Assembly (NCBI GenBank): GCA_003550325.1
Contig: QKWP01000030.1
Coordinates: forward strand, 230,230-294,229
DNA: 64,000 bases
Direction of reading: 5' to 3'
Source: Gigaspora rosea
Taxonomy: Eukaryota; Glomeromycota; Glomeromycetes; Diversisporales; Gigasporaceae
Shown: positions 1 through 11,880 of the stretch, one piece after another
How positions within the stretch are numbered: position 1 is the first letter of the stretch
Layout: every line of letters starts with the position of its first letter
The notes under the pieces: generated by a model
The model's database searches: none
Told to the model about the DNA's origin: nothing
Seen by the model: only the letters and a program-made list of their open reading frames with translations
Translations under genes and position numbers: made by a program

Positions 1-248
1 ATAGGGTTCTGATGATCGTAAGGCATCGCTATTTAATTAATAATAAAGTGAATTACGACATATTACATTTAATGCAGTTTTTTTTTATTTACCTTTTTCG
101 AATATTTCTATCAAATTGATTTTACATAAATAGGCATCAAATTTTTTTATTCGCATTTTCAAAAAAAAAAATAAAAATTATCAAATTTTTTATTTATTCG
201 AATTTTTCAAATTAAACATTTTTCAAAAAATCTAACACTAAAGAAATA
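1..248. other. AT-rich upstream region of the lectin-like gene
   Basis: No gene is seen here. The stretch is mostly A/T with T-runs and A-runs and presumably contains the promoter and 5' leader of the gene that starts at 249. I see no convincing TATA box. Confidence 0.4.
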
Positions 249-1659
249 ATGAATAAAAATGCTATTGAAAGTTTCTCTGACGCAATAACGGATAAAACTA
301 GTAAACATTGGGACGAAGCTGTTGAAAATTTCATTGACGCGACCTCAAAAGATACAATATGTACTGAATTGATTAAAATTTTAATCCAAACATTTTTCAA
401 AGATGATTCATTAGGTATATTTAGCTTATTGGCTGAAAGATCCAGAAATATGCTTCGTAAGGATGATGTTAGAAAGGAACTTAAACTAAGACAAAAAGAC
501 ATTGAAAAAATCAAAGAAAGCCTTATTAATTATCGAGATGCTCCAAAAAGTGGTCGAGCAGATCACATGGAAAACTTGGTTAAACTGTGTGACAACTTTT
601 ATAATAATTTAGTTACCGGAAAAAATATGGACAATGTGCATTTACTTACTATCGCAATTACATTTGTGTTCGTTCATCTTACGATATTGAGAGAAAGGAA
701 TAGACATTCTAAGGTATAGATTTCTGAAATTTATAAAGTTATTATAATTTTATTGTTGTAACGAAATATTAAATCTTTTGTGTATATATTTTTAGGAGAT
801 ATACTCTAAGGAAAACAAATCATATGAAACCGATCTAAGACAAAAAGTCCAAGATTACAAACAATATTTTATATCAATGTACTACAAATGGGAAGAATGG
901 CGTAAAGAATTTATTCATTATCAAAATCTCGATGGTCACTATCGAGTACATGATGAATTCCACAGATTTCATATAAGTTATAAGTGTCCAAATAGTTCCG
1001 ATGAGGAAACGCGGAAAAGATTTCATGAGATATGTGAACATGGAAAATTTGCTTTTCTCAATGAAGCGAAATTCATATTTATGAATGTGTATTTACATAC
1101 TTTTACTTTGAATAAATTTTTACCTGATAATTGGTCTGCTCCTTCTGAAGCTCATAACAAAGTAATTGGCACTCTTTATTATGGAATTGTTGGAAGGGTC
1201 ATTCTTACAGATCCAGAGAAATATGGGAATGATTATGAAGAACCTTTTAAATTATCATCTGATGAACCTGGTATTATCACAGGATTAAACGTTCATTATT
1301 CTGATGTTGTACATGGTTTAACCGTTAAGTATAAAGGTCGTCCTTGTTCTACTGTAGGGAATGTAAAGGGTGGAGATGCAACAACTGTTCGAGGTCTTAA
1401 TGAAGATAGTTATATAAATTCGGTGGAACTTTTCTTTGGCGATCAGGTCATTACTGGTTTACAGTTTTATTTTAATTGTAATCAAACTACTGGCCTTCTT
1501 GGAAGTAAAGAAAATACACGTGAGTTTCGTGGTGGTCCTACTAAGGATTTCAGATTGGCAGCAATTCAAACGGCTCCATCTAAATCTTTTTCAAAGAAAC
1601 ATGATTGCCTTGGTTATACTCTTTTAACTTTTGAACATGTACGAATAGCTAAAGATTAA
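249..1659 (+). CDS. Two-exon gene: helical N-terminal region plus jacalin-like lectin domain
   Basis: Exon 1 is 249-713 and exon 2 is 796-1659. The 82-bp intron begins GTATAG and ends TTTTAG, and the frame is kept exactly across it, giving 442 residues. Residues about 1-200 look helical, with a hydrophobic segment near residue 130 (HLLTIAITFVFVHLTILRER) followed by a charged, tyrosine- and tryptophan-rich helix. Residues about 307-437 have the jacalin-related lectin pattern: repeated beta-strand phrases such as GLTVKYKG, a GGDA turn, SYINSVELFFGDQVITGLQF and GLLGSKENTREF. Jacalin-like domains bind sugars, so a carbohydrate-binding role is likely. The N-terminal half loosely recalls the helical bundle of delta-endotoxin-type proteins, which would make a pore-forming or membrane-acting lectin, but this is inference. 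No signal peptide is evident. The ATG at 249 is the first in the open frame. The gene looks intact. Confidence 0.8.
714..795 (+). other. Intron of the lectin-like gene
   Basis: The donor GT at 714 and acceptor AG at 795 give an in-frame join (residue 155 lysine to residue 156 glutamate). Without it exon 1 stops at 717-719, and the 27 residues preceding the methionine at 877 would be lost. Confidence 0.85.
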
Positions 1660-2545
1660 AATAGTTAAAAAAGAACAATGTTTTATTTCTTTTACTTTTA
1701 TATTGTTTAATTTGTCTAAAATTCTGTTTTTAATTCAAAAAGAACAATGTTTTATTTCTTTTACTTTTAATTTGTTTGATGAAATTCTGTTTTAAATTCA
1801 ATAAATGAGAATTTAATACGTTGATAAAAGATAGCAATTAAATATTTTTTTATGATTCTCTTATCTCTTATTAAAAGTACGCGTTTTCAGTAAGTACATT
1901 TCTTAGTGATCAGCCTCATGACATTACAAACCGCGGTTAAATATCACTTCGACGTTCCAACTTTAAATATATAATCAATTTTAACCTTACTTCGATATTA
2001 ACAATTAGAATTTATTATAGTGTAATTGATGAAAGAACATGTTATTGCAGTAATAAATGTTTTTAATTGACGAAACTCTGAGTGCAGTTTAAGTGGATGT
2101 TAAATAAATACGAGTGGTGTTGTTTAATTTGTAATAAAGATTAAACACATTTTTAGTGATGAATAAAATAGAATAAAAAAAATAACAAATTACAGTATAT
2201 ACTATTAGATAAATATAATTTTTATACGCTGATATTACTTAACTTTATCGTGAGATTTTACCGGTATTTATTTGTGACGTCAGACTAATTATTGTCGCGT
2301 GTAAGGCTCATGTGGCGTCACAGGCTAATCGTAAAAATGAGTTGGTGCATCACGTCAAGAAAAAAAAAGTTACGCGATAACCAATCGTGGGATAACAAAG
2401 AAAGAACATATTAAAGTTTTCCTAATCGATTAAAAATATAAAGAGACGTTCTCAAATTATTTTAAGAAGGTAATAAATAAATAAATGAATCCTTCCAATC
2501 TAGTAATTCATCAAATAATTCGAGGTGCATTTATAATAATGTACA
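1660..2545. other. Intergenic; AATAAA signals and a CRE-like site
   Basis: AATAAA at about 1799 is a plausible polyadenylation signal for the lectin-like gene. A 32-bp phrase (AAAAAGAACAATG onward) at about 1668 is repeated at about 1738. TGACGTCA, the palindromic CRE/ATF-type site, lies near 2275. No gene is seen. Confidence 0.4.
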
Positions 2546-2871
2546 TACCGTATTGTCGCGAAATAACAAGCATGGATGTTAATTCGAAAATCGCGTCCTA
2601 AAAATAACATATATGGCTTCAAAATAACGCCCATGCGCGTCCCAAAATAACGCGCCCCCTATTAATAAAATAAGTGTTCCGAGAGTAGATTTAGTACAGT
2701 ACTAAGTAAATCTACTTTCGGTGCATTTTTTTGTTAGTATATTTTTTATTAAGAAAGATGCATAAAAATTTATAATTGTTTTCAAAATAACGCCCATGCG
2801 CGTTCTCGAAATAACGCGCGCATATACTCAAATTAACGCGCAGGAGTGCGTTATTTCGCGACAATACGGTA
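2546..2871. mobile_element. MITE with perfect 20-bp TIRs, TA-flanked
   Basis: The ends are CCGTATTGTCGCGAAATAAC and its exact reverse complement, each bordered by TA, which suits a Tc1/mariner-type target duplication. The 326-bp body is unusually rich in CpG and holds two direct copies of a CAAAATAACGCCCATGCGCG phrase and a near-perfect palindrome centred on GTACAGTAC (about 2685-2718). It has no coding capacity. The perfect TIRs suggest a fairly recent insertion. A decayed relative lies at 32265-32375. Confidence 0.85.
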
Positions 2872-3128
2872 AAATAAATCGGAAAATTATTTATAAGTAA
2901 TTCGAGACTTAGTAGTATCCCAAAGATTTTTATTAATACATCGTAATCATACTTAAACTTAGAATAATTTAATAATTAATACTTTGTATGATACAAGGAA
3001 TCAAGTTTCGTTTTATTTGCTTGTCCTTAAAAAAACTATATACATCTACAAACAACGAATAAATTAATAAAGAACAAAATTTTCTTGAATATTGATCATT
3101 CACGTGTAATTTTTGTTTATATAATGAT

Positions 3129-4308
3129 TTACATTGTTTTCGTCAATTCTTCTTTTACAGCTTTTTTATAATATTCAAACGACTTTTCTTCATCAACGTT
3201 TGTTCCTATCCCAACCTTATAGCATTCACCAAGTTTTTTATATACTGGAACATATCCATTATCGCCCGACATTTTATACAATTCAAAAGCCTTTTTCTCA
3301 TCTTGTTTAATCCCCTCTCCAAATTCATAACAAGATGCAAGATTATATTGTCCTATAGCTAATCCTCCTTCTGCTGCCTTTAAATAATTTTCAAATGCTT
3401 TCTTATAATTAATTTCAGTTTCTATACCATATGTAAAACAATATCCAAGATTATTATATGCATCAATACATCCACCTTCTGCCGATATTTGATATAATTC
3501 AAAAGCTTTTCGATCGTCTTTTGTTGTTCCTTCTCCATGCTGATAACAAAATCCAAGATTATATTGTCCTAAAGCGGATCCTTCATCTGCAGCTTTTTGA
3601 TAATATTCAAAAGCTTTCTGATAATTAATTTCTGTTCCAATTCCACATGTGTAACAATATCCAAGATTATTATATGAAATAATGCAACCTTGATCGGCAG
3701 ATTTTTTAAATAATTCAAATGCTTTTATTTTATCTTTTACCGTTCCCATTCCATATTGATAACAAAATCCAAGATTATTTTGTCCTAATGCAAATCCTTC
3801 TTCTGCTGCTTTTCGATAATTCTCAAATGCTTTTTTATGATCAATTTCTGTTCCTATACCTTTACTATAACAAAATCCAAGTCCATTATATGCTACTACA
3901 TATCCATATTTGGCTGATTTTTGATCTAGTTCAAACGCTTTTTTTTCATCTTTTGCAATCCATTTTCCGTGATAATAACAATCGGAAAGGATACATTGAA
4001 TTACATGATTATTTTGATTATCCAAGCACCAATTAATTATATCCTCCGGTTTTTGTTGTTCCGTTATAAAAAATTGATTTATTCCATTAAGAATCATAGT
4101 ACTATCCCTTCCTTTCATCCTTTCTTCGTTGTAATAATTACATAATCTTTCGACAATCCTTTTAATATTATTATTATGTGAAGTTAAACTTATTGGAGAT
4201 CTTTATAAAATTAAAAATCATACGTTAAATATCATTATAAATATTTTTATCATATAGATTATTTATTACTTACACTTTAATCTTTTTCTTTGAACGTTTT
4301 TTAACCAT
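3129..4308 (-). CDS. Sel1-repeat protein, kinase-less, two exons
   Basis: Exon 1 is 4308-4274 (35 nt, starting MVKKRSKKKIK), the intron is 4273-4201 (73 bp, GTAAGT donor, AAAG acceptor) and exon 2 is 4200-3129, ending in a stop. The join is in frame and gives 368 residues. Residues about 100-351 are seven consecutive Sel1-like repeats of exactly 36 residues each, with a partial eighth. Each has the AFE-Y-KAA-G-NLG-CY-G-G pattern, a TPR-like helix pair that forms a protein-binding solenoid. Residues about 40-90 (EDIINWCLDNQNN) resemble the linker that joins protein kinase domains to Sel1 repeats in mycorrhizal fungi, but no kinase exon is seen upstream, only a short basic N-terminus that could act in nuclear targeting. 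A scaffold role is likely. The ATG at 4118 is a possible alternative start that would not need the intron. Confidence 0.85.
4201..4273 (-). other. Intron of the Sel1-repeat gene
   Basis: The canonical GTAAGT donor and AG acceptor connect a 35-nt first exon to the long second exon without changing frame. The upstream part of the second exon (SPISLTSHNNNIKRIVERL) is open and reads like the usual pre-Sel1 linker. Confidence 0.7.
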
Positions 4309-6440
4309 CCTTTTTCGTTTAAAAAAAAAAAAAAATCAAGTTTGTTTTTTTTTAATCCATGATTTAACTTTTTAAATTATTAATAATAATAAAGTTCATA
4401 AAAATTTTGTTACCTGTTCAGTTAATAAGATGCAGTAATCGATATGATTCTTTTTGTTCGTCTCTATGATAGAAAGTTTGAATTAGAATTAAGATGCATA
4501 ATGACGTAAGTTCGAAATTAATTCGTATAAATTTACGTACAGTATCGTAATTATCGATACACATGTACATGTAACGTATGACTAAAGATTATATATACTG
4601 ATATAGACATGATTTATACATGTGATGTGAATAGTGCCCCTAATAGTAAATCGTAAGGGTTTCCTTTGAAATAAAAGCGAAATGTTTAAGTAATACTAAC
4701 GTAACTAAATAATTGACGTACAAAGAGAATACAAGATTTTGAGGCTTTGAAATTTATAACGTTAATGGATTCAGCCCCTGAAAATCTGATCAACGAATTA
4801 CATCAGAGAATTTGACAGGGCATAAATCTGATAGGTTCCCTGACATCACCAATAAAAATTTTTGCCAGATTTCGATATTGCAGAATTATACGAGATATAG
4901 GCTCGTTTATCTTATAACAAAGGGATACGGATAACGATGCAGGTTTTTCTAAACAGCCGGGTTCCTTGCAGATATCTACGTAACCTCTCAAAAAAAAAGT
5001 GAAGTAACTGATTTAAATTTTCTTCGAATTAAAATCTCATATTCAAAATTAAAAGTATATGCCTCTTTCGTTTCGTTGAATAGTAGCAGCATTTATGATG
5101 AAAATCACTTGAACGATTTGTATACCTATAAACTTTGGATAAATATTTATATATCAAAAATATGGCATAACTTTATGGTAGTGAATATCATTAATGAATT
5201 TTTTTTCCGACTTACTATTAGATTTTCCGATTTCGCTATTTCCTATTAAATTATTATACAAATTTTTATTTCTGAAGTATTTTATATTTTCGAATTCTGC
5301 AAACTGTATATGCTTTATGAAGCATATATCCAAAAAATAACAACTTGGTTAGGATTTTATATTTACTCATATGGTCAATTTGGTATTCCATATAGCTAAG
5401 CATAAAATCCTAACCATTCTCAATTTTTTATGCTAGCATATGTAAAATTTAAATTTGTTAGTTTTGAATATACATTTCATGAGATGTACGATACCACTTT
5501 TCTATAATTTAATAATAGAAAATAGTGAAATCTAATCGTGTTTGTGATCAACCTCAATGGCTTATGCAGTAGCTAATTATGGTTTAGGCTATAACAGTTT
5601 CTGCTGCATCAATTCTTTCGATTGTAATATAATCTTTGCAAAACGGTAATAATTATATTGCTATTTGTTATATTATTTATGCTCGCAAAAGAACAACACT
5701 ATTCACTAAACTAAATCATCCAGCATGCAAATTTTATTCTTGAACTTTTTAAAATTTGCCCGTGTTCTCGAACTTTTAAAAATTTACTTATGAATTATTC
5801 GACTTTAATTTTAAAAATATTCTTTATATACAAAAAATATACAGTAGCTTAAAATATGCTTTATTAACTTTATTTTGAAATTTTTTTGAATTTTATATAA
5901 ATTTCTAAAATAAATAATTTAAATCCTAATTTTTAAAATTTTACTATAAAAACTTTATATATTTATATTTTTAAATTTTTTTTTTTGTCTCTAAAACAAG
6001 TCAAAATTTTACTAATTAAAATTATCAAAATCAAATTAACAAAATTGTTATTCTTTAATAGCTTTATTAAGATATAAAAGGTTTGATTTAGTAAATTTTT
6101 AAGTTCATCAAAGAATAAATTTTTTTAAAATTTTACTCAAAAAATAGATTTTTTTATTTGTTAGCCAACCTTAACTTTTTCTAAATAAATATTAAATAAA
6201 TACTTGTATTATATTTTATATATCTAAACCTAATATTGTATAACTGATAAGTTTTTATAGATATATATTAAATTTTTAAAAAATTATTTTATACCCAATT
6301 TTTTTAATAAAATTTTATAAATTTTTAAAAAAAACCCCTTGTAGTTCAATAAATAGATAAACTATATATAGTAAACAATTCTTTTCAATAATCACTGGAT
6401 CAACTTTTTCAAGTAGACCAAACTGTAGAAAACCTTTAGA
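4309..6440. other. AT-rich intergenic DNA with one hairpin
   Basis: No gene is seen. At about 5345-5415 the arms GGTTAGGATTTTAT and ATAAAATCCTAACC, with inner ATATGG/CCATAT pairs, form a hairpin of about 70 bp, probably a small inverted-repeat element. The rest is A/T-rich sequence with homopolymer runs. Confidence 0.4.
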
Positions 6441-6600
6441 TATATCAGCAAAAAAAAATATACAAAATCTTTTGAAAAAATTGCATGCCAAAATCTTTTG
6501 AAAGAATTATGATTGATGCAAAATCTTTCAAAAGACATGCAATCTTTTGAAAGAATTTAGCATGCAATTTCTTTAAAAAATTTTGAAATAAATTTTGAAA
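6441..6600. repeat. Short repeats of AAAATCTTTTGAAAGAAT with inverted copies
   Basis: The phrase AAATCTTTTGAAA occurs at least three times, with the inverted form CTTTCAAAAGA between and TGCATGC at both sides, so the stretch can fold. It has no coding capacity. Confidence 0.45.
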
Positions 6601-6663
6601 TTTTTCAAAATATATTATCAGAAAAATAAAAACATTAATAATCTGCATGAACTTTAATATTTA

Positions 6664-6970
6664 TTACTTTATTTTTCCAAAATAAGCTACCTTTTTTGGA
6701 CAAAAAGTTACACACAAAATCAGAAAGTAGCTTATTTTCAAATTTTTAATTTTTTTGAAAAATAAAAACTATACTAATAAAAAGTTGTCCAAATAATTCC
6801 AAACTTTATTAATGGTGTATTTTGACAACTTTACTTAATAGCACTTTTGAGATTTACTTAGTAAAATTTTGACTTTTATATATAGCAACTGCTAATGGTT
6901 TTTTTAAGATTTTTTAAAAATAAGGGGTAGCTTATTTTTGGATACAGCTTATTTTTGGAAACATACAGTA
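6664..6970 (-). mobile_element. MITE, copy 1 of the AAATAAGCTAC family
   Basis: The stretch runs from TACTTTATTTTTCC to ACATACAGTA. It aligns in opposite orientation with the element at 55007-55326, including both AAATAAGCTAC subterminal phrases and the central region. The TA at each end suits a Tc1/mariner-type target duplication. It is more diverged than the 55-kb copy. Confidence 0.6.
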
Positions 6971-7132
6971 AATCATTATTGTATTTTAAAAAAAACTTGC
7001 AAAAACTTATAAAAAATAAAATATTTAGGTTTTATATAAAAATCTGCCCAATTAATTAAAAACCAAGATTTTTGCATTTCAGTAGAATCAGTTCATAGAT
7101 TATTTACCTAATAGATCTGTTTTTTAATTGCT

Positions 7133-7700
7133 TTGCATCTTAATTTTTTTATTACATTTTTTTATTTTTTATTTTTTTTATTTTTTTATTACGTTTTTTA
7201 TTTTTATTATTATATTTACTATTTTTTTTATTGCATTTTTTATTTTTTTATTATATTTTTTTATTTTTTTATTATGTTTTTTTATTTTTTAATAAAATTT
7301 TTTTATTTTTTTATACATTTTTATTTTTTTATCACATTTTTTTATTTTTTTATTATGTTTTTTTTTATTTTTTACTAAGTTTTTATTTTTTTTATTCTAG
7401 TTTTTTTTATTTATTTTTTTTATTTTCATTTTTTTTTATTTTTAGGGAGTTTCTTCATTTTTGTCTTTCTTTTTTATTTTGTTTCTTTTTTCATTTTTGT
7501 TGTTTGTTTTATTTTTTATTTTTTATTTTTTTTATTTTCAATTTTTTTTGATCTTCTTTTTTAACAATTTTTTTATTTTATTTTTTTATTTTATTTATTT
7601 TTTTTTGTATTCTTGTTTTTTCTTTANAATTTTTTTCTTTTGAATTTTTTGTTTTTTCTTTAATTTTTATTTTTATTTTTAATTTTTATTTTCCTGTTTT
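7133..7700. repeat. T-rich low-complexity block
   Basis: Almost pure T with interspersed A, in irregular units such as TTTTTTTATTTTTTTATTA. One unresolved base lies at 7627. Open frames here translate only to F, Y, I and L runs and are not genes. Confidence 0.9.
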
Positions 7701-7939
7701 TTAATACCATATTTATTATTTATTTATTTTATTTATTTAAACTGAAGTATAAAATAAGTATTTTATTGTTTTCTTTGTTTGTTTTTCTTTTTTTTTAGTT
7801 TGAACTAATTCTTTTTTCATTTATAGGTTTAGTTTTACTAGACACCAAGTTGACAGAAAGTAGAATTAGAATTGTATTGCTTGTTGTACTATATTTGATT
7901 TTTTTCTCTAACTAAATTTTATTTTTTTTATAGTATCAT

Positions 7940-8480
7940 TTAGGTCTTTTGTTGTTGTTTTCAATATTAATTTGAACACATTTTGGTCTTGTTAGTTTTT
8001 TGAACTATTTTATTGCTGATTTTAATATTGCTTCATATGCATTTTAAAGGTGTTTTATGAATTTTACTTTAGGTACTAGTCAGTTTTTCTGGCTATTTTT
8101 TATGTAATTTTGTAATTTTTCAGGTTCTTGTTGCTGATTTCAATATTGCTTTAGATGTATTTTGGAGATTTCACTTTAGGTATCTATTAGTTTTTTAAGC
8201 ATTTCTTGTATGACTTTATAGTGTCTTGTCACTAATTTTGACATTGCTTCAGATATATTTTAGGTCTCTTGTTGTAAATTTTGTTTTGGATGCTCTGTTA
8301 GTTTACTTGGATGCTCTTTATATAAGTTTGTAGTTGTTTTAGATGTTTTGTTGCCAATTTTGACATTGCTTTGGTGTGTTTTGGGATGTTTGTAGATTTT
8401 ATCTTGAGTACCTTGTTAGTTTTTTTGGGTATTTTCATGTAGCTTTATAGTTGCTTTGGTTGTTTTTTCACCAATTTGTT
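7940..8480. repeat. Diverged tandem repeat, unit about 100-125 bp
   Basis: Units begin with variants of TTGCTGATTTCAATATTGCT at about 8011, 8127, 8226 and 8351, followed by GATGTATTTTGG-like, ACTTTAGGTA-like and TTAGTTTTTT-like phrases. The copies have drifted and differ in length. I see no open frame through the array. Confidence 0.6.
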
Positions 8481-10880
8481 GAACTTTTTTTTAGCAATCA
8501 TGGTTATTGTTTTACTAGTATCATTGCTTGTAGGTATTTTCTGCCTTGTATTATCACTTGGTTATTTGCTAAAAATTGTAGATTATAAATATTAGATTCC
8601 AAGTTATAACAAAATTGGTCTAATTTGTTAGAAAATTGTTTATAATAAATAAATAACAAAAATAAAATTTTTATTAAATTGCTTTATATTATTGTTATAG
8701 CAAAGTAGTAATTAGATAATTATAATACAGATGTATTAAAATTTATTGTTTAATAATCTGTGCAAATTTTTAAAGTTTTAAGAATTATTGCAAATTTTTG
8801 AAATATTTTTTATTAACAGTTGTAGGGTCACAGATCTTTGCAAATTTTTAATTATTGCTTTTTAGAAATCTGCACAGATCTGAATTCAAAAAATTCTTCT
8901 AATGATTATAAAATATTGTAAAATAGGCCAAATAAAAAAAATGAAATTTTTATCTAATTATCCCTCTCCAGGGGTTGCAAGAGGTAGCATTGCATATTAT
9001 CACAATATTTTACAATATTTTGCAAAATTTTAAAATTTTTAAAAAATAAATGATATATATTCATATAATTATGCTTTTTGCAAATTTTTAAAACTTTTTA
9101 AAGATTTTTGCAAGATTTTGTAAGATGTTGCAAAATTTTACAATTTTTTTTCTTTTCATTCCTAATGTCTGATAATAATTGTTTGCTAATATAATACTAG
9201 AAGGTAAACTCTAGGTTTTAACTATATATTTATTTTAGAACAGCATTCAACTAGACTTATCCAGTTAATACTAGAACAACTTCTTTTCTTTATGGAGTTC
9301 TTCTATTAATTAATGTTCTGGGTCCCTGTATTCTACAGTGTTTTGTTCTGGCTATTTCTGTATTACATTGCTACTTATTTATTAAAAGCTGTACTGGCTT
9401 TCAACTTTCAATATAAATTTGCTTGAAATTAGCAAGAAACTATTGGTACTTGTATTATATACTAGACCTCTGCTACTAGGTACTATTACATGATTCTTAT
9501 AGCTACTTTGGCTAAATTGGTAACTTTGTTATTTTCAAATCAGGTTCTAACTCAAAATTTAATTCTACTACTAGGCAAATATAAACTGACAACTTTCAAT
9601 TAGAGATTTAGGAGCTTAACTGCTAAGCTATTAATCCTAAAATTGCAAAATTTTGCAATTTTAAAATTTTATATTTATTTATTATTAGAGAATTTCTATT
9701 TGTATACAGTATGTTTAAACATAGTTACACAAAATATAATAGAAAAATGCAAGCTGCAGATTAATTTTTGTATAACAAAAACAAAGCAAAATATTAAAAT
9801 TTAATTATATCTTTAAATTTTGCTTATGAAACTATATTTTAACAACTAAGAAAAAAATTCCTTGCAAAATTTTAGTATAAAATAAACTCCAACCCATTTT
9901 AGGCCTTTACCCTAATACTAATATAATCAAAATTTAATTTTGGTTTTATTAAAAATTGGTTTAATTTATAATTACACAAATAACTATTTCTAAACTCACT
10001 GTGTACAAATAGTTATTTTATTAAATTTATTATTATATATTTTTTTTCACTTTGGCAGTTTCGCCAGTACTTTATTAAGATACTAAGTATATTACTATAT
10101 TAATATACTTGTTTACACCTAATTTGCAAGCCTGACATTACCTGGCTATCCTAATGTGCCCAAGTGCAACCTACTGCACTAGTTTAAGATCATTCAGAAA
10201 CTAGGAGTTGTGTTAAACCAGCCTAAGTGCCACACCAAAATGGCTTTCCACCAAATAATATTCTATCACTTATTGTCAACATGCACAAATTATAAGAGCT
10301 TTGCTTCTGCTCTATTTTTTTTCTTTTTAATTTTTTGATATTCTTTCCGCATACCTTGAATTAGAGTCCCTCTTCTGCCTCTTCTTTTTAACAATACTTC
10401 TTGAGAACAGAGCCTTCTTTTCCTATTAGTTTCTTTTGTACGTTCACTAGATTTCTTCTTTTTGTTTCCATTTTACTATTTTAACATATTACTCTCTCCA
10501 GATTATTTCATGAAAGTAATACCATGCTATAAGAGGAAAATACTACAAGATCAATTTCACATCGTTACTTGTAAGGCTTAACTTAAATAAATCTTCTTCA
10601 GTACACGTCTTATATAAGCCCCTTATAAGGCCTTCTTTTGTTTTTTTTTCTTGTGTACTGGCACCAAACAGAGAATTACAGAGCTGCCATATTGAAACTT
10701 CATTCCCTTTTCCATTTATTATTATACATTATATATGAATTATATTTTAAATTAAATATGCATTTTTAATCAATATTACTAGTACATATTTATTATATTA
10801 TATTTTAATTATTATACAATTTTTATAGTATGTTTTTATTACTATTTATTAGAAAAAAACTGAAATAATAAAAAAAAAAT
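8481..10880. other. AT-rich intergenic DNA, nothing recognised
   Basis: Scattered GCAAAATTTT and GCAAATTTTTAAA phrases recur around 8760-9130, but no gene or clear element is seen. At 10310-10480 the minus strand is rich in lysine and arginine codons without a usable open frame. Confidence 0.35.
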
Positions 10881-10889
10881 ACCTAAATT

Positions 10890-11880
10890 TTTATTTCTCA
10901 GAAGTAAAATATATTGTGTTCTTGCAAAGTGCCAGAAAAATCTAAGTTTGCTTGCTAAGTGCCAAAAAAGTCTGGGCTAGTTTTTTGCAAAATACTAAAA
11001 AACAAGAAATGTGCTTTCACAAATCTTGTGAAAACTTGCATTTAAAAATTTTTCATTTTTCTAAAAAAGTATTCTTGAAAGTTTTATATTTTTGCAAAGT
11101 ATTAGAAGTCTAAGTTGGCTTGCAAAGTGCTAAAAAGTTGTTGGTTTTTTCGCAAAATGCTAGAAAGTAAGAGTTTTATTTTCACAAAATGCTAAAATAA
11201 AATCAATTAAAAAAATTAAAAAAAAAACAAAAAAAACATACAAAAAATATCAAAAAATATCAAATGAATAAATAAATAAAGTGAAACCTTGTAAAACTTG
11301 CAAATACTTGCAAATACTTGTAAAAATTTGCAAAAACTTGCACCTAACTAAATTTTATTTCTCTAAAAAAGCATTTTTGAAAATTTAGAAATTGCTGAAG
11401 AAATTAGTTGTATATTTCAAATTGTCAAAGTCTGTGTTGGCTTGCAAAGTACCAAATTAATATTTTTACAAAGTGCTAAAAAGTTGTTAGTTTTTTTGTA
11501 AAGTGCTAAAAAGTAAGAGTTATGTTTTTGCAAAGTGCCAAAATCAAATAAATTAAAAAAAAATTAAAAAAAAAACAAAAAAACAAAACCAAAAAAAAAA
11601 GAGCCAATGAAAAAATAAACAAAAGTAAAAACTTGTAAAAACTTGCAATAACTTGCAAAAACTTGTAAAAACTGTGAAAACTTGCACTTAACTAAATCTT
11701 TATTTCTCTATAGAAGCATTATTAAAAATTTAACAATTGCTAAAAAAATTAGTTTAGTGTTCTTGCAAAGTAACGAAGTTTGCATTGGCTTGCAAAGTCA
11801 AATTAGTGTTCTTGCAAAGTGCTAAAAAGTTGTTGGTTTTTTTGCAAAGAGCTAGTGTTCTTCTAAAGTACCAAATAAAA
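10890..11880. repeat. Diverged tandem array, unit about 300-350 bp
   Basis: Three to four copies contain, in order, a TTATTTCTCTAAAAAAGCAT-like phrase, CTTGCAAAGTGCCA-like phrases, AAAAAGTTGTTGGTTTTTT, AAAAAGTAAGAGTT, an A-rich stretch and a run of ACTTGCAAAA units. Anchor points near 11031, 11342 and 11690 give the spacing. It is non-coding. Confidence 0.6.

Noticed and set aside
4803-4991. 62-codon minus-strand frame
   Set aside because: No domain, no neighbour gene, no splice-compatible partner exon and ordinary AT-rich context.
7133-7643. Plus-strand open frames of 60-106 codons rich in F, Y, I and L
   Set aside because: They come from the T-rich low-complexity block and have no start context, domain or codon bias.
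10310-10490. Lysine/arginine-rich coding-like stretch on the minus strand
   Set aside because: No start codon or sustained open frame. The signal may simply reflect purine-rich DNA.
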